From Cepaea nemoralis (taxonomy: Eukaryota > Mollusca > Gastropoda > Stylommatophora > Helicidae), in assembly GCA_014155875.1 (NCBI GenBank), contig JACEFZ010027922.1:200001-264000 (forward strand): 64,000 nucleotides of DNA, read 5' to 3'. Position numbers and translations under genes: made by a program. Below, piece after piece: positions 10,236 to 22,179 of the stretch; position 1 is the stretch's first letter; every line of letters begins with the position of its first letter. The notes beneath the pieces are model-generated. The model saw only the letters and a program-made list of their open reading frames with translations, made no database searches and was not told the DNA's origin.

Positions 10236-10573
10236 TCGGGACAAATGTCTCTGTTAGGCTGAATAAATACCAAGTCCCTGCATACACATGTGCACAGCTG
10301 GAAATGGCTGGTAAAAACAGTACAGATAGCTGGTCTCTGTATCTTCAAGGAGTGGAAAGGATGAGGTTAGGTGTTTAGAATAACGTCTCCGAACTGACTA
10401 CTAGGCAGAGCTAGTTCCTCCCTGACAATCTCCCTACCTGGTTAATCTAACGTCTCCCCCACTAAGTACTGTAAGTAAACATGTAAATACACACAACTAC
10501 ATTTACATGGAAAATACTAAGAAAGAACTAAGAGTTAAACAAATAACCATTGTGTTTATTTGCTTCCTAGATG

Positions 10574-10965
10574 CGTGGGCTGCGTGGTCTCGAGGTATGA
10601 TGTTCGCCTCGAATGCTGAAGGTCCCGAGTTCAAACCCCGGTGAGACCTGGATTTTTTCACGTGGACTTCCAGTAACAAAATTTCCCCTGGTCTCTGGGT
10701 AGTGAGATCGGACGCCCGTGTGTATTGTTGCGCAAGCACAAAATCCCTTGGCAGTTGGAAATCGAAAAAGACGGCGTTGCCCGGGCAAAATTTCGAATTA
10801 AAAATCTACCAAAAGTATTTCAGGATCCTCGCCGGTGCTACGGAGTTGGTGTACTGAGCTGAGTTTTTCCAGACTCAGGTTTGATTTAGGAAGAGAACGG
10901 AGTACTTATGGGTTGCACCCGTGTGCCGTGATGTTGATCCAACGACTAAACTAAACTAAACTAAA
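10574..10965 (+). mobile_element. SINE-B copy with 12-bp target duplication
   Basis: 392 bp flanked by the perfect duplication GCTTCCTAGATG (10,562-10,573; 10,966-10,977). The tRNA-like head has GTGGTCTCGAGGTATGATG and, downstream, GAGTTCAAACCCCGG. The element ends in CTAAA repeats. A second copy lies at 62,600-62,985 on the minus strand. Confidence 0.92.
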
Positions 10966-10977
10966 GCTTCCTAGATG

Positions 10978-12560
10978 TTCTAACACCGATAAATCAATGA
11001 TAACATTATGATAAGATGATGGTTTCTGTGGTGGAACAAGTCCCGTCGGTACAACTGCTAACTTCACCTTGTAGGTCGTGACAAGATGAATGACGTGTCC
11101 TAAGTCTATATCTTTCATCCAGACACAATGTAGAGCACACATATGACTTCACCCACAATGGGTGTCTTTATCACACCGACACCAGATGTAGCGCTGCTGC
11201 TCCTTGGTTCAGCAAATGAAGTGTTTGAACGGTGACAATAACACGCGCCTGATCTCCGGGCGCATTTATGAATGATCAGTTTTCGTGTGAACCTAATGTG
11301 AGTTACAATGAACGCACGTTCGTCACACACCTGTCATGGCTACGCACGTCATGTACCCGTTACATCGTTTGGATAATGTATATATCAAACACGTATGCTT
11401 TAAACACAACCACAACATTATCGTATGACATTCATAATGATGTAACATATTATTATTACAACAGAAGTGTACTACAAGAGTAGAAATTAATCGTTTGCAT
11501 ACATAACGATACTTATAATAATATCAAATTAAAACATTCACCCTGATGTGATAAACTAACTTGAACACAGGGTGTACATTAAGTAAATAAATATAAAACA
11601 TGCATAGAAACTTATCCTAGCTAAACATGACATTCCCACTTGTGTGGTAAGAATAAAATATATGTATTAGCACAACTGCATACAACACAATGAGAAAATA
11701 TAGCTCTCATCGAAGTGATAGACATCGGACGGACGAAATGAAAGTCCCCAGATGTAGAGAATGTCATTACTTGACTGAATAGTTACTAGCAAATAAAACC
11801 CATAGAAAATTCTAGACAGCTTTATTAAGAATCAAGACTTATCATATCTCATCTTGTTCCTCTTGAATCTTGCGGTTTCGAGGGTAAGTATAAATAGCAG
11901 CAGTAAAGTGCCAGTTAGTTGCATATCGTTTCCAAATCTCCCGCTGCAGTGTTTCGAACATTCGAACGCGGTATGCGGTATTAGGAATTGCGCCAGTACA
12001 CCCTTCCCCGCAGAGCCGGCTTAATAACGTATAATATAACATGCTTTGCCTGATTCTTCCAGAAGACGAGCTAATGGTGGGTTCAAGGTCAATCCTTATA
12101 TATAGATACAGATAAACCCGGTTCTCGGGGCCCCGCCAAACTGACATCTAACTGACACCTAACAGCATAATTAGTCTTAAACAAATGTCAGGCAATATTT
12201 TGCTTTTAGTGATTCATTCATTGCCAATCAGTTTTGGTGAGCGTACATTTCACACCTTTACAGCCAAACCTTTTTTACTTGACCTCCGCCTTATCAAGAC
12301 CAGCAAGTGTAACAATGTTCACTACGACTATGTTATGTCGGGATCATGTCAGGACGGTGGTATTCGTTACTCGTCTACTGCCCTCCACCGCATCAATACA
12401 GTTCTCTACAGAGGATCGTTGCTTGAAGTAATAACGCGATAACTGTTTTCACCTGTCTTTAGATAATATTGCAAACTTCGAAGGGATTTTGAGAACACTC
12501 GAACCGTATTGTCGCAACGGGTTCATACGACCTATCAGCAAGAATGCTCGTGTCTACTTT
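10978..12560. other. No recognised feature
   Basis: A 1.6-kb stretch with only short unsupported ORFs. No transposon similarity or splice-site-bounded coding exon that I can defend. Confidence 0.4.
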
Positions 12561-12567
12561 AAGATGA

Positions 12568-12578
12568 TGCTTGTGTGT

Positions 12579-12609
<31 letters not shown>

Positions 12610-12690
12610 GGCGCGTGCGCGAGTGTGTGTGTGTGCTCGTGTGTGTGCGCATGTGTGTGTATGCGCGCGCACGCGCATTTTCCAGCTAAG
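12568..12690. repeat. (GT)n/(GC)n purine-pyrimidine microsatellite
   Basis: Imperfect GT array mixed with GCGC tracts, an alternating purine-pyrimidine run of about 120 bp that could adopt Z-DNA. Confidence 0.9.
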
Positions 12691-12894
12691 CATATATATT
12701 TCAGGAGTACAAGATTAACACATGAGATGATGTTGCTCACTCTTTTCCATTATGTTAGGATATCAATAGAAGAAGATGACCCCGCCCCCTCTTTGCGCTC
12801 GCTCGCTTTGAACTCAAGCATAGTTCATACACACAACATCTAGTAGCACTGGACTGAATATTGCGTGTGGATTAACTTTCCGTATTACCAGTGT

Positions 12895-13050
12895 CCCTCG
12901 CCATCAGGCGAACCCACTCCGACTTCAGAGGTACTTTTAATTTACGTCCACAAGTCAAGGACGATAAGTCAACATTTTAGTCCAACTATCCGGTGTAGGA
13001 GTTAAACCCCTTACCTTGGCATCAGCACACCGGAAGTTTAAGATAACGCG
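12895..13050 (-). mobile_element. SINE-E copy
   Basis: Shares AAGTCAACATTTTAGTC and GGCATCAGCACACCGGAA with 58,875-59,030. Weaker similarity to 13,505-13,640 and 23,590-23,735. Contains a degenerate B-box-like GAGTTAAACCCC. Confidence 0.65.
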
Positions 13051-13083
13051 TTCTTATAATATCTTCCATGCTGATCTCCGAAG

Positions 13084-13104
13084 AAGATGAGAAAGAAAGA
13101 AAGT

Positions 13105-13140
<36 letters not shown>

Positions 13141-13175
13141 AAAAAAGAAATGAAGAAAGAAAGAAAGAAAGAAAA

Positions 13176-13232
<57 letters not shown>

Positions 13233-13233
13233 G
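13084..13233. repeat. (GAAA)n microsatellite
   Basis: About 150 bp of imperfect GAAA/AAAG units. Confidence 0.95.
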
Positions 13234-13371
13234 TAAACACAGATATAGTGTGCATGCCTTTATACGGGCTCAAATCACAGAGTGAAAATCACTCAAAATA
13301 AGAGACAATCAGAACATTTATATTATATTTATATTATATTAATAAAATAACAAAATAAAAATACACGACAC

Positions 13372-13404
13372 AAGACGTTTTGATTATATTCATCTTCATC
13401 AAAG
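13372..13404 (-). ncRNA. Degenerate hammerhead-ribozyme-like motif
   Basis: Minus strand reads TGATGA, a possible stem GAT...ATC, AAAA, then CGTC. This approximates the hammerhead core CUGAUGA-stem II-GAAA-cGUC but with the first C and the GAAA altered. Likely a vestige. Confidence 0.3.
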
Positions 13405-13504
13405 ACTAACAACAGAGACAAGTCTAAAGAAGAAGAAGAAAAAAACAGATCAAAAGAAAGAAAAACAAAACATAAAATTATTTTTAAAAAAATTAAAACA
13501 ACTC

Positions 13505-13640
13505 CTTCGTTCTGAACGAGAAATCAACGTGTAAGTGTAACTTAATACTGGCATAGGGATTTAACCCGCTACCCCGTCACCAACGCTCCTGGAGTGTAAG
13601 AGCAAACGCTCATATCTGTCGACTTCAAGTGACCTTAATT
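13505..13640 (-). mobile_element. SINE-E-like copy
   Basis: TTCTGAACGAGAAATCAACGT and GGGATTTAACCC match, in reverse, the copy at 23,590-23,735. Edges uncertain. Confidence 0.5.
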
Positions 13641-13784
13641 AAAGGTTTCCCCAATGCGTAGGTTGTGAGTACAAGATTCCTTGAACAAGCAGCTGTATTA
13701 ATTAATTAAGTTAATCAATTATTTTACCTGCCGTGTGTTTATATTACCTGTAGTAGTAGTAGGCGTAGCATATGAATCCGCTTT

Positions 13785-14475
13785 CTGAAACAAGACACAG
13801 AAACCAAAGAAAGCTGTCATGCAAAAGCGCCACGGTGCAACCATATTTTGGACCCGTCAATGAAAATCAACTTTCTCAATTTAAGGGATATTTGATTTCA
13901 CAAAAGTGAGCATGTAACACCTGGCGAACTTCGAACTGTTCAAGGTAACAGGGAACCAACACCTTCAATCTACTTTACACAGAATGCCGATTGGTACCTG
14001 GACACTGTTTTAAATAACGTGAAGGAATAAAACAAACGCATAACTAGACTCAAAAGCGGGTAATCTACTATTAGTCTAGCCTCGGGAGTGAATTTGTAAT
14101 GTCCTCACATAAACTTATTTAGAGCGGGTATCTTGATCTCTTACTGTGTCTGTTTTTAATCTGTCTAACTCGCTATCATTTTAATTACTCGATTTGCACG
14201 CAATGAAATGTTTCAGCCATAGGCAATCAGATATTCATCTTTGTTGAATACGTATGGCTGTAAGACAACAGAAAGAACCTAAAGCGCACTGTCAGCCAAA
14301 AAGTAACTTTGTGAGAACAAGTATCTTACCTATGGAAACATTCTCATCTCTCCTCATTGCAAGTCCAAGGAACACTATTTGTCTAGTCCTTATACATGAA
14401 TATAAGATTCTACTTGCTTCAGACATATATGACTGAAGCTGGGTTGAAAATTGGAGGTATAGTATCCATCTGTTT
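13785..14475. other. No recognised feature
   Basis: Low-similarity DNA with one 60-codon ORF (14,254-14,436, plus) that I do not recognise. Confidence 0.35.
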
Positions 14476-14480
14476 GACTT

Positions 14481-14690
14481 GAGTATTATGGTTACTGACT
14501 TGATTGTTTCGTTTAGTGCCTTGTTTGACTTGGTTGCTGACTTGATTGTTTCGTTTAGTGCCTTGTTTGACTTGTGTGTTATGGCTACTGACTTGATTGT
14601 TTCGTTTAGTGCCTTGTTTGACTTGGTTACTGACTTGGTTGAGCTCCTTGGCTTGGTTGACTTTCAGCCTTTCCCGGTCAATTGTTGTTA
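14481..14690 (+). repeat. Minisatellite, about 36-50 bp units, three copies
   Basis: The block GACTTGATTGTTTCGTTTAG plus TGCCTTGTTTGACTTG occurs at about 14,495, 14,541 and 14,591, with partial GACTTGGTT copies following. Confidence 0.85.
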
Positions 14691-14734
14691 GTTACTAATT
14701 AACCAGGTTTGAAAAGGAAAGAGAATCGACTTCA

Positions 14735-14940
14735 TTGGACCGGGTTTTATCCATTAACGCTGGGCCTCTTTCCGCAAGGTGGCCTCCTGAAGTCTCGCAT
14801 GAAGCACTAACTTTAGAGCTCCTGGGACGAAAATGTAGTCTTCGAGAAATTTGCAATCGGGAACCGAACGACGTAGCCCGAAATCGAACTTACGACCTTC
14901 GGAGCGGGACTCAGTCGGCGTAATCACTGCACCACGGGAA
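14735..14940 (-). mobile_element. tRNA-headed SINE with the shared core module
   Basis: The minus strand begins CCCGTGGTGCAGTGATTACG (box A-like), then AAGTTCGATTTCGGGC (box B-like). It continues into the module with GGAGCTCTAAAGTTAGTGC and CCTTGCGGAAAGAGGCC, also seen in R780. The 29-bp satellite starts right at its head. Confidence 0.7.
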
Positions 14941-17900
14941 GTTAGTCGGTCACCTCTAGGTATTTGTTAGTTAGTCTGTCAACTCCAGGTAGTTGTTAGT
15001 TACTCTGTCAACTCCAGGTAGTTGTTAGTTACTCTGTTAACTCCAGGTAGTTGTTAGTTACTCTGACAACTCCAGGTAATTGCTAGTTACTCTGTCAACT
15101 CCAGGTAGTTGTTAGTTACTCTGTCAACTCCAGGTAGTTGTTAGTTACTCTGTCAACTCTAGGTAATTGTTAGTTACTCTGTCAACTCCAGGTAGTTGTT
15201 AGTTACTCTGTCAACTCCAGGTAATTGTTAGTTACTCTGTCAACTCCAGGTAATTGTTAGTTACTCTGTCAACTCCAGGTAGTTGTTAGTTACTCTGTCA
15301 ACTCCAGGTAGTTGTTAGTTACTCTGTCAACTCCAGGTAGTTGTTAGTTACTCTGTCAACTCCAGGTATTTGTTAGTTACTCTGTCAACTCCAGGTAATT
15401 GTTAGTTACTCTGTCAACTCCAGGTAATTGTTAGTTACTCTGTCAACTCCAGGTAATTGTTACTCTGTCAGCTCCAGGTAATTGTTAGTTACTCTGTTAA
15501 CTCCAGGTAATTGTTAGTTACTCTGTCAACTCCAGGTAATTGTTAGTTACTCTGTCAACTCCAGGTAATTGTTAGTTACTCTGTCAACTCCAGGTAATTG
15601 TTAGTTACTCTGTCAACTCCAGGTAGTTGTTAGTTACTCTGTCAAATCCAGGTATTTGTTAGTTACTCTGTCACCTCCAGGTAATTGTTAGTTACTCTGT
15701 CAACTCCAGGTAATTGTTAGTTACTCTGTCAACTCCAGGTAATTGTTAGTTACTCTGTCAACTCCAGATAGTTGTTAGTTACTCTGTTAACTCCAGGTAA
15801 TTGTTAATTACTCTGTCAACTCCAGGTAATTGTTAGTTACTCTGTCAACTCCAGGTAATTGTTAGTTACTCTGTCAACTCCATGTAATTGTTAGTTACTC
15901 TGTCAACTCCAGGTAATTGTTAGTTACTTTGTCAACTCCAGGTAGTTGTTAGTTACTCTGTCAACTCCAGGTAGTTGTTAGTTACTCTGTCAACTCCAGG
16001 TAATTGTTAGTTACTCTGTTAACTCCAGGTATTTGTTAGTTACTCTGTCAACTCCAGGTAATTGTTAGTTACTCTGTTAACTCCAGGTATTTGTTAGTTA
16101 CTCTGTTAACTCCAGGTAGTTGTTAGTTACTCTCTCAACTCCAGGTAATTGTTAGTTACTCTGTCAACTCCAGGTAATTGTTAGTTACTCTGTCAACTCC
16201 AGGTAATTGTTAGTTACTCTGTCAACTCCAGGTAATTGTTAGTTACTCTGTCAACTCCAGATAATTGTTAGTTACTCTGTCAACTCCAGGTAATTGTTAG
16301 TTACTCTGTCAGCTCCAGGTAATTGTTAGTTACTCTGTCAACTCCAGGTAATTTTTAGTTACTCTGTCAACTCCAGGTAATTGTTAGTTACTCTGTCAAC
16401 TCCAGGTAGTTGTTAGTTACTCTGTCAACTCCAGGTAGTTGTTAGTTACTCTGTCAACTCCAGGTATTTGTTAGTTACTCTGTCAACTCCAGGTAATTGT
16501 TAGTTACTCTGTCAACTCCAGGTAGTTGTTAGTTACTCTGTCAACTCCAGGTAGTTGTTAGTTACTCTGTCAACTCCAGGTAGTTGTTAGTTACTCTGTC
16601 AACTCCAGGAAATTGTTAGTTACTCTGTCAGCTCCAGGTATTTGTTAGTTACTCTATCAACTCCAGGTAATTGTTAGTTACTCTGTGAACTCCAGGTAAT
16701 TGTTAGTTACTCTGTCAACTCCAGGTAATTGTTAGTTACTCTGTTAACTCCAGGTAGTTGTTAGTTACTCTGTCAACTCCAGGTAATTCTTAGTTACTCT
16801 GTCAACTCCAGGTAGTTGTTAGTTACTCTGTTAACTCCAGGTAGTTGTTAGTTACTCTGTCAACTCCAGGTAATTGTTAGTTACTCTGTCAACTCCAGGT
16901 AGTTGTTAGTTACTCTGTCACCTCCAGGTAATTGTTAGTTACTCTGTCAACTCCAGGTAGTTGTTAGTTACTCTGTCACCTCCAGGTAATTGTTAGTTAC
17001 TATGTCAACTCCAGGTAATTGTTAGTTACTCTGTCACCTCCAAGTAGTTGTTAGTTACTCTGTCAACTCCAGGTAATTGTTAGTTACTCTGTTAACTCCA
17101 GGTATTTGTTAGTTACTCTGTTAACTCCAGGTAGTTGTTAGTTACTCTCTCAACTCCAGGTAATTGTTAGTTACTCTGTCAACTCCAGGTAATTGTTAGT
17201 TACTCTGTCAACTCCAGGTAATTGTTAGTTACTCTGTCAACTCCAGGTAATTGTTAGTTACTCTGTCAACTCCAGATAATTGTTAGTTACTCTGTCAACT
17301 CCAGGTAATTGTTAGTTACTCTGTCAGCTCCAGGTAATTGTTAGTTACTCTGTCAACTCCAGGTAATTTTTAGTTACTCTGTCAACTCCAGGTAATTGTT
17401 AGTTACTCTGTCAACTCCAGGTAGTTGTTAGTTACTCTGTCAACTCCAGGTAGTTGTTAGTTACTCTGTCAACTCCAGGTATTTGTTAGTTACTCTGTCA
17501 ACTCCAGGTAATTGTTAGTTACTCTGTCAACTCCAGGTAGTTGTTAGTTACTCTGTCAACTCCAGGTAGTTGTTAGTTACTCTGTCAACTCCAGGTAATT
17601 GTTAGTTACTCTGTCAACTCCAGGTAATTGTTAGTTACTCTGTCAACTATAGGTAAATGTTAGTTACTCTGTCAACTCCAGGTATTTGTTAGTTACTCTG
17701 TCAACTCCAGGTAAATGTTAGTTACTCTGTCAACTCCAGGTAGTTGTTAGTTACTCTGTCAACTCCAGGAAATTGTTAGTTACTCTGTCAACTCCAGGTA
17801 ATTGTTAATTACTCTGTCAACTCCATGTAATTGTTAGTTACTCTGTCAACTCCAGGTATTTGTTAGTTACTCTGTCAACTCCAGGTAATTGTTAGTTACT

Positions 17901-19804
17901 CTGTGAACTCCAGGTAATTGTTAGTTACTCTGTCAACTCCAGGTAATTGTTAGTTACTCTGTTAACTCCAGGTAGTTGTTAGTTACTCTGTCAACTCCAG
18001 GTAATTCTTAGTTACTCTGTCAACTCCAGGTAGTTGTTAGTTACTCTGTTAACTCCAGGTAGTTGTTAGTTACTCTGTCAACTCCAGGTAATTGTTAGTT
18101 ACTCTGTCTACTCCAGGTAGTTGTTAGTTACTCTGTCACCTCCAGGTAATTGTTAGTTACTCTGTCAACTCCAGGTAGTTGTTAGTTACTCTGTCACCTC
18201 CAGGTAATTGTTAGTTACTATGTCAACTCCAGGTAATTGTTAGTTACTCTGTCACCTCCAAGTAGTTGTTAGTTACTCTGTCAACTATAGGTAATTGTTA
18301 GTTACTCTGTCAACTCCAGGTAGTTGTTAGTTACTCTGTCAACTCCAGGTAATTGTTAGTTACTCTGTCAACTCTAGGTAGTTGTTAGTTACTCTGTCAA
18401 CTCCAGGTAGTTGTTAGTTACTCTGTCAACTCCAGGTAGTTGTTAGTTACTCTGTCAACTCCAGGTAATTGTTAGATACACTGTCAGCTCCAGGTAATTG
18501 TTAGTTACTCTGTCAACTCCAGGTAATTGTTAGTTTCTCTGTCAACTCCTGGTAATTGTTAGTTACTCTGTCAACTCCAGGTAATTGTTAGTTACTCTGT
18601 CAACTCCAGGTAGTTGTTAGTTACTCTGTCAACTCCAGGTAATTGTTAGTTACTCTGTCAACTCCAGGTAGTTGTTAGTTACTCTGTCAACTCCAGGTAG
18701 TTGTTAGTTACTCTGTTAACTCCAGGTAGTTGTTAGTTACTCTGTCAACTCCAGGTAATTGTTAGTTACTCTGTCAACTCCAGGTAATTGTTAGTTACAC
18801 TGTCAACTCCAGGTAGTTGTTAGTTACTCTGTTAACTCCAGGTATTTGTTAGTTACTCTGTCAACTCCAGGTAATTGTTAGTTACTCTGTCAACTCCAGG
18901 TAGTTGTTAGTTACTCTGTTAACTCCAGGTAGTTGTTAGTTACTCTGTCAACTATAGGTAATTGTTAGTTACTCTGTCAACTCCAGGTAATTGTTAGTTA
19001 CACTGTCAACTCCAGGGGTTGTTAGTTACTCTGTTAACTCCAGGTATTTGTTAGTTACTCTGTCAACTCCAGGTAATTGTTAGTTACTCTGTCAACTCCA
19101 GGTAATTGTTTGTTACTCTGTCAACTCCAGGTAGTTGTTAGTTACTCTGTCAACTCCAGGTAATTGTTAGTTACTCTGTCAACTCCAGGTAATTGTTAGT
19201 TACTCTGTCAACTCCAGGTAGTTGTTAGTTACTCTGTTAACTCCAGGTAGTTGTTAGTTACTCTGTCAACTCCAGGTAATTGTTAGTTACGCTGTCAACT
19301 CCAGGTAATTGTTAGTTACTCTGTTAACTCCAGGTAGTTGTTAGTTACTCTGTCAACTCCAGGTAATTGTTAGTTACTATGTCAACTCCAGGTAGTTGTT
19401 AGTTACTCTGTCATCTCCAGGTAATTGTTAGTTACTATGTCAACTCCAGGTAGTTGTTAGTTACTCTGTCAACTCCAAGTAGTGGTTAGTTACTCTGTCA
19501 ACTCCAGGTAGTTGTTAGTTACTCTGTCAACTCCAGGTAATTGTTAGTTACTCTGTCAACTCCAGGTAATTGTTAGTTACTATGTCAACTCCAGGTAATT
19601 GTTAGTTACTCTGTCAACTCCAGGTAATTGTTAGTTACTCTGTCAACTCCAGGTAATTGTTAGTTACTCTGTCAACTCCAGGTAGTTGTTAGTTACTCTG
19701 TCAACTCCAGGTAATTGTTAGTTACTATGTCAACTCCAAGTATTTGTTAGTTACTCTGTCAACTCCAGGTAGTTGTTAGATACACTGTCAGCTCCAGGTA
19801 TTTG
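14941..19804. repeat. 29-bp satellite array, about 167 units
   Basis: Continuous head-to-tail array of a 29-bp unit containing CTGTCAACTCCAGG, a variable TARTTG/TATTTG step and TTAGTTACT. Most units differ from the consensus by 0-2 bases. The commonest variants are AATTG versus GTTG versus TTTG, GTTAAC for GTCAAC, and CACC for CAAC. A few units are shortened (for example near 15,455 and 19,015). Frame-closing codons recur in every frame, so it is not coding. Confidence 0.98.
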
Positions 19805-19904
19805 CTTCAATCGACTCAGGAACCACACTGGATGCGACTCGGGGACCATTTTACAATCTCTAACGGAGAAGATTGGGCCTTTTGAGATTAAATGTTACAC
19901 ATCG

Positions 19905-19985
19905 TGTGACTTGAAACATTCCCATGCGTGTTCAGTCCCCATCTAGAACAGCCAGCGAAGAGTCCCAATACTAATGGTGCTAGTG
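19905..19985 (-). mobile_element. LINE-R 3' fragment
   Basis: AACAGCCAGCGAAGAGTCCC and AATACTAATGG are the reverse of the LINE-R end (compare 27,725 plus and 61,890 minus). Lies just beyond the satellite. Confidence 0.6.
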
Positions 19986-20480
19986 GCATTCTGATTGCAG
20001 TCTGTCTAGCCTTTCCTCTGAGTTTTGAATGTCGGTTAGATCCTCTGGTCACTCTCTCCCATTCTCTCCAAGCTGTTATGATCCATGTGATCTATTCTTG
20101 CTCACTATACTTGCGATTCCTAATGCCCGACCACATCTGCCTTATCGTGCACCAATACGCAACAAAATAGTGCTGATCCAGCCCACCTGTCCGCCTGCCT
20201 TACATAGGTGTCTTCGTGTATCTTTGGGCCAATGTATCTATTGCAATAACCACTGTAAGGTCATGTTTAATTATGCTAATGAAGGACTTTAAGTATCAAC
20301 GAAATACCCTACAGGATGAATGTGTTTAATATAAGCTGTAACCTGTCCAATCGCTTTATCTACGGCAGTATAACTAATTAAACGTATGCATGTTTATGCA
20401 GTGCCTTGTGTTGATAGCAAGCATATACATGCCGTTTTCAGAATAGAATTTCAAATGTTAGAATGTATTTGATGTTAGAT
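19986..20480. other. No recognised feature
   Basis: Two short overlapping ORFs, no family resemblance. Confidence 0.35.
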
Positions 20481-20485
20481 TGTTT

Positions 20486-20549
<64 letters not shown>

Positions 20550-20571
20550 TCATTCTTTCTTTCTGTTCTGC
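20486..20571. repeat. (CTTT)n microsatellite
   Basis: About 20 nearly perfect TTTC units. Similar in type to 13,084-13,233 but on the opposite strand. Confidence 0.95.
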
Positions 20572-20959
20572 ATCTTTCCGTCTATCGTTCTGTGTTTTAA
20601 TCTGCAACTGTGTTTTTTGTTTCTTTCATTATTTTGCCAGTATACTTTCTTATGATTAGATGATTTTTTTAAAGACAAAAACGAGAAATAATGATTCTCT
20701 CAGTTTTATTTATTACAATCAACATAAGTCGGGAAACAACAGACGGTAATGCCATTTTCATGTGGATTTATACAGGAATCAACAAAGTAGAGAGGCCACA
20801 GATTAAATTTATGATTAACTCACAGGTAAGTAATACATTCACGGGTATTCACTTACTATTACCAACAGGATATTTTTGTCAATCGCGTTGAGTAAAGCAA
20901 TTCTTAACAGCTATACTAAGCCATCCCTGATGTACAAACGCGAATCATTGGGCAGTTAG

Positions 20960-21295
20960 CAGAAACGTGTGGATTTATATGGAAGTAGCGGAGATGTGGT
21001 TTTATAGAAGATCTTTAAGATTATTGTGGCTTCGTAGGAAGAGAAATGAAAACATCTTGGAAGGAGTTAACTCACAAAGAGAAGTGGTTACTCGCATCAG
21101 ACGTAGACAGCCCACTTTCTTTGGACATGTCATGACAATAGGACAGCTAGTTTATGTCGTGACAATGGGACAGCTAGTTTATGTCGTGACGATGGGACAG
21201 CTAGTTTATGTCGTGACAATGGGACAGCTAGTTTATGTCGTGACGATGGGAAAGTTGAAAGGGATCAGATGCAATGGGCGACCAAAATAGAAGAT
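20960..21295 (+). mobile_element. LINE-M 3' fragment with internal 27-bp tandem expansion
   Basis: Reads MWFYRRSLRLLWLRRKRNEN and RRRQPTFFGHVM. The sequence after GHVM is then amplified in-frame (see 21,128-21,255), and the family C-terminus never resumes. Confidence 0.75.
21128..21255 (+). repeat. 27-bp tandem repeat, five copies, in frame
   Basis: Units of GACAATGGGACAGCTAGTTT plus ATGTCGT, encoding nine-residue repeats (VVTMGQLVY). Units differ only at a few sites (ACAAT or ACGAT). Confidence 0.92.
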
Positions 21296-21299
21296 GTTG

Positions 21300-21860
21300 G
21301 ACAGTTTGACATCATCAGTTGCTGCCACATTCTACTTGTAATTAGACAATAAACAACATAAACAGAAGTACTCATCAAAAAGTTGCAATCGTTGCATACG
21401 ATTGTTGGGTATCTGACTGAATGACTAAATCTGCCTGAATGACTAAAACTATCTGAAAGACTATTTGGAAAAAGGACAAGACACGTCTCTGAGTTTCCCA
21501 ATCAAGTGACTGGACTAACTGATGGAGATCACATGAAACAAGTCTGACCTGCGAGTAAGCGTACACCCAATGTCGGGATTTCATGGGTCTTTTGAAGTCA
21601 AACCTTGCCCGTTGAATATGCTGATTGGGTTAACTGATATGTACCGAGGGATTAAATCATACATTATTCACAAAGAAATCACCGTGGGTAGTTACAATCT
21701 GTGAAATCTGATACACAGCCTACAATATACACTCCTTGATATGGGTATTAAATACAGTTTGAGAATAGTATAACGTTATACAGTACATTCACAGAATACT
21801 ATATTCATTTATTATTTTGTTGTTGTTGTTTTTTTTGTGTTTTTTTTTTTGCCGATCCCA
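21300..21860. other. No recognised feature
   Basis: AT-rich DNA with tandem CTGAATGACTAAA-like steps near 21,410-21,460. Nothing coding. Confidence 0.35.
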
Positions 21861-21864
21861 TTTG

Positions 21865-22016
21865 CTTCACGTTATTTTCATTTCTGCTCTTTTCTATGTT
21901 TGCTTCATTTAGGATTTATCATTCGCATGTTCTGCTCTTTTCTCGTTTTGTCGATTTGTCATTGACATTTCTGCTGTTCTCTTTTTGCTTCATTTACCAT
22001 TTGTCATTGACATTTC
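21865..22016 (+). repeat. Decayed minisatellite, about 60-70 bp units
   Basis: The elements TTTGCTTCATTT, ATTTGTCATTGACATTT and TTCTGCTCTTTTCT recur two to three times in the same order. Confidence 0.65.
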
Positions 22017-22017
22017 G

Positions 22018-22175
22018 GAAGCCGTGGTAGCCTAGTGTCGCCTGTCGGTACAATAGTCCTGGGGTCGATCCGCGTCGGAACGAATTAGAATTGTTCAAGT
22101 TGACTTGGGTTACCAGGTCGACTAAGCCAGACATAGATACCAGGAATTGTCTTGAACAGTACAGGTGGCCTTCTT
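22018..22175 (+). mobile_element. tRNA-derived SINE
   Basis: GCCGTGGTAGCCTAGTGTCG (box A-like) is followed 30 bp later by GGGGTCGATCCGC (box B-like). The non-tRNA body runs to about 22,175. A single copy in the window. Confidence 0.65.
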
Positions 22176-22179
22176 AAAA

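Noticed and set aside
13748..13784. Possible 37-nt minus-strand micro-exon between a strong acceptor (long pyrimidine tract, TTTCAG) and donor ACAG/GTAATA
   Set aside because: It encodes a Thr-rich peptide that could fit an M13 stalk, but it does not supply the conserved Cys segment expected before the exon at 277, and nothing else supports it.
14941..19804. CRISPR array
   Set aside because: Repeats of 29 bp are contiguous with no unique spacers, so it is a satellite in a eukaryotic context.
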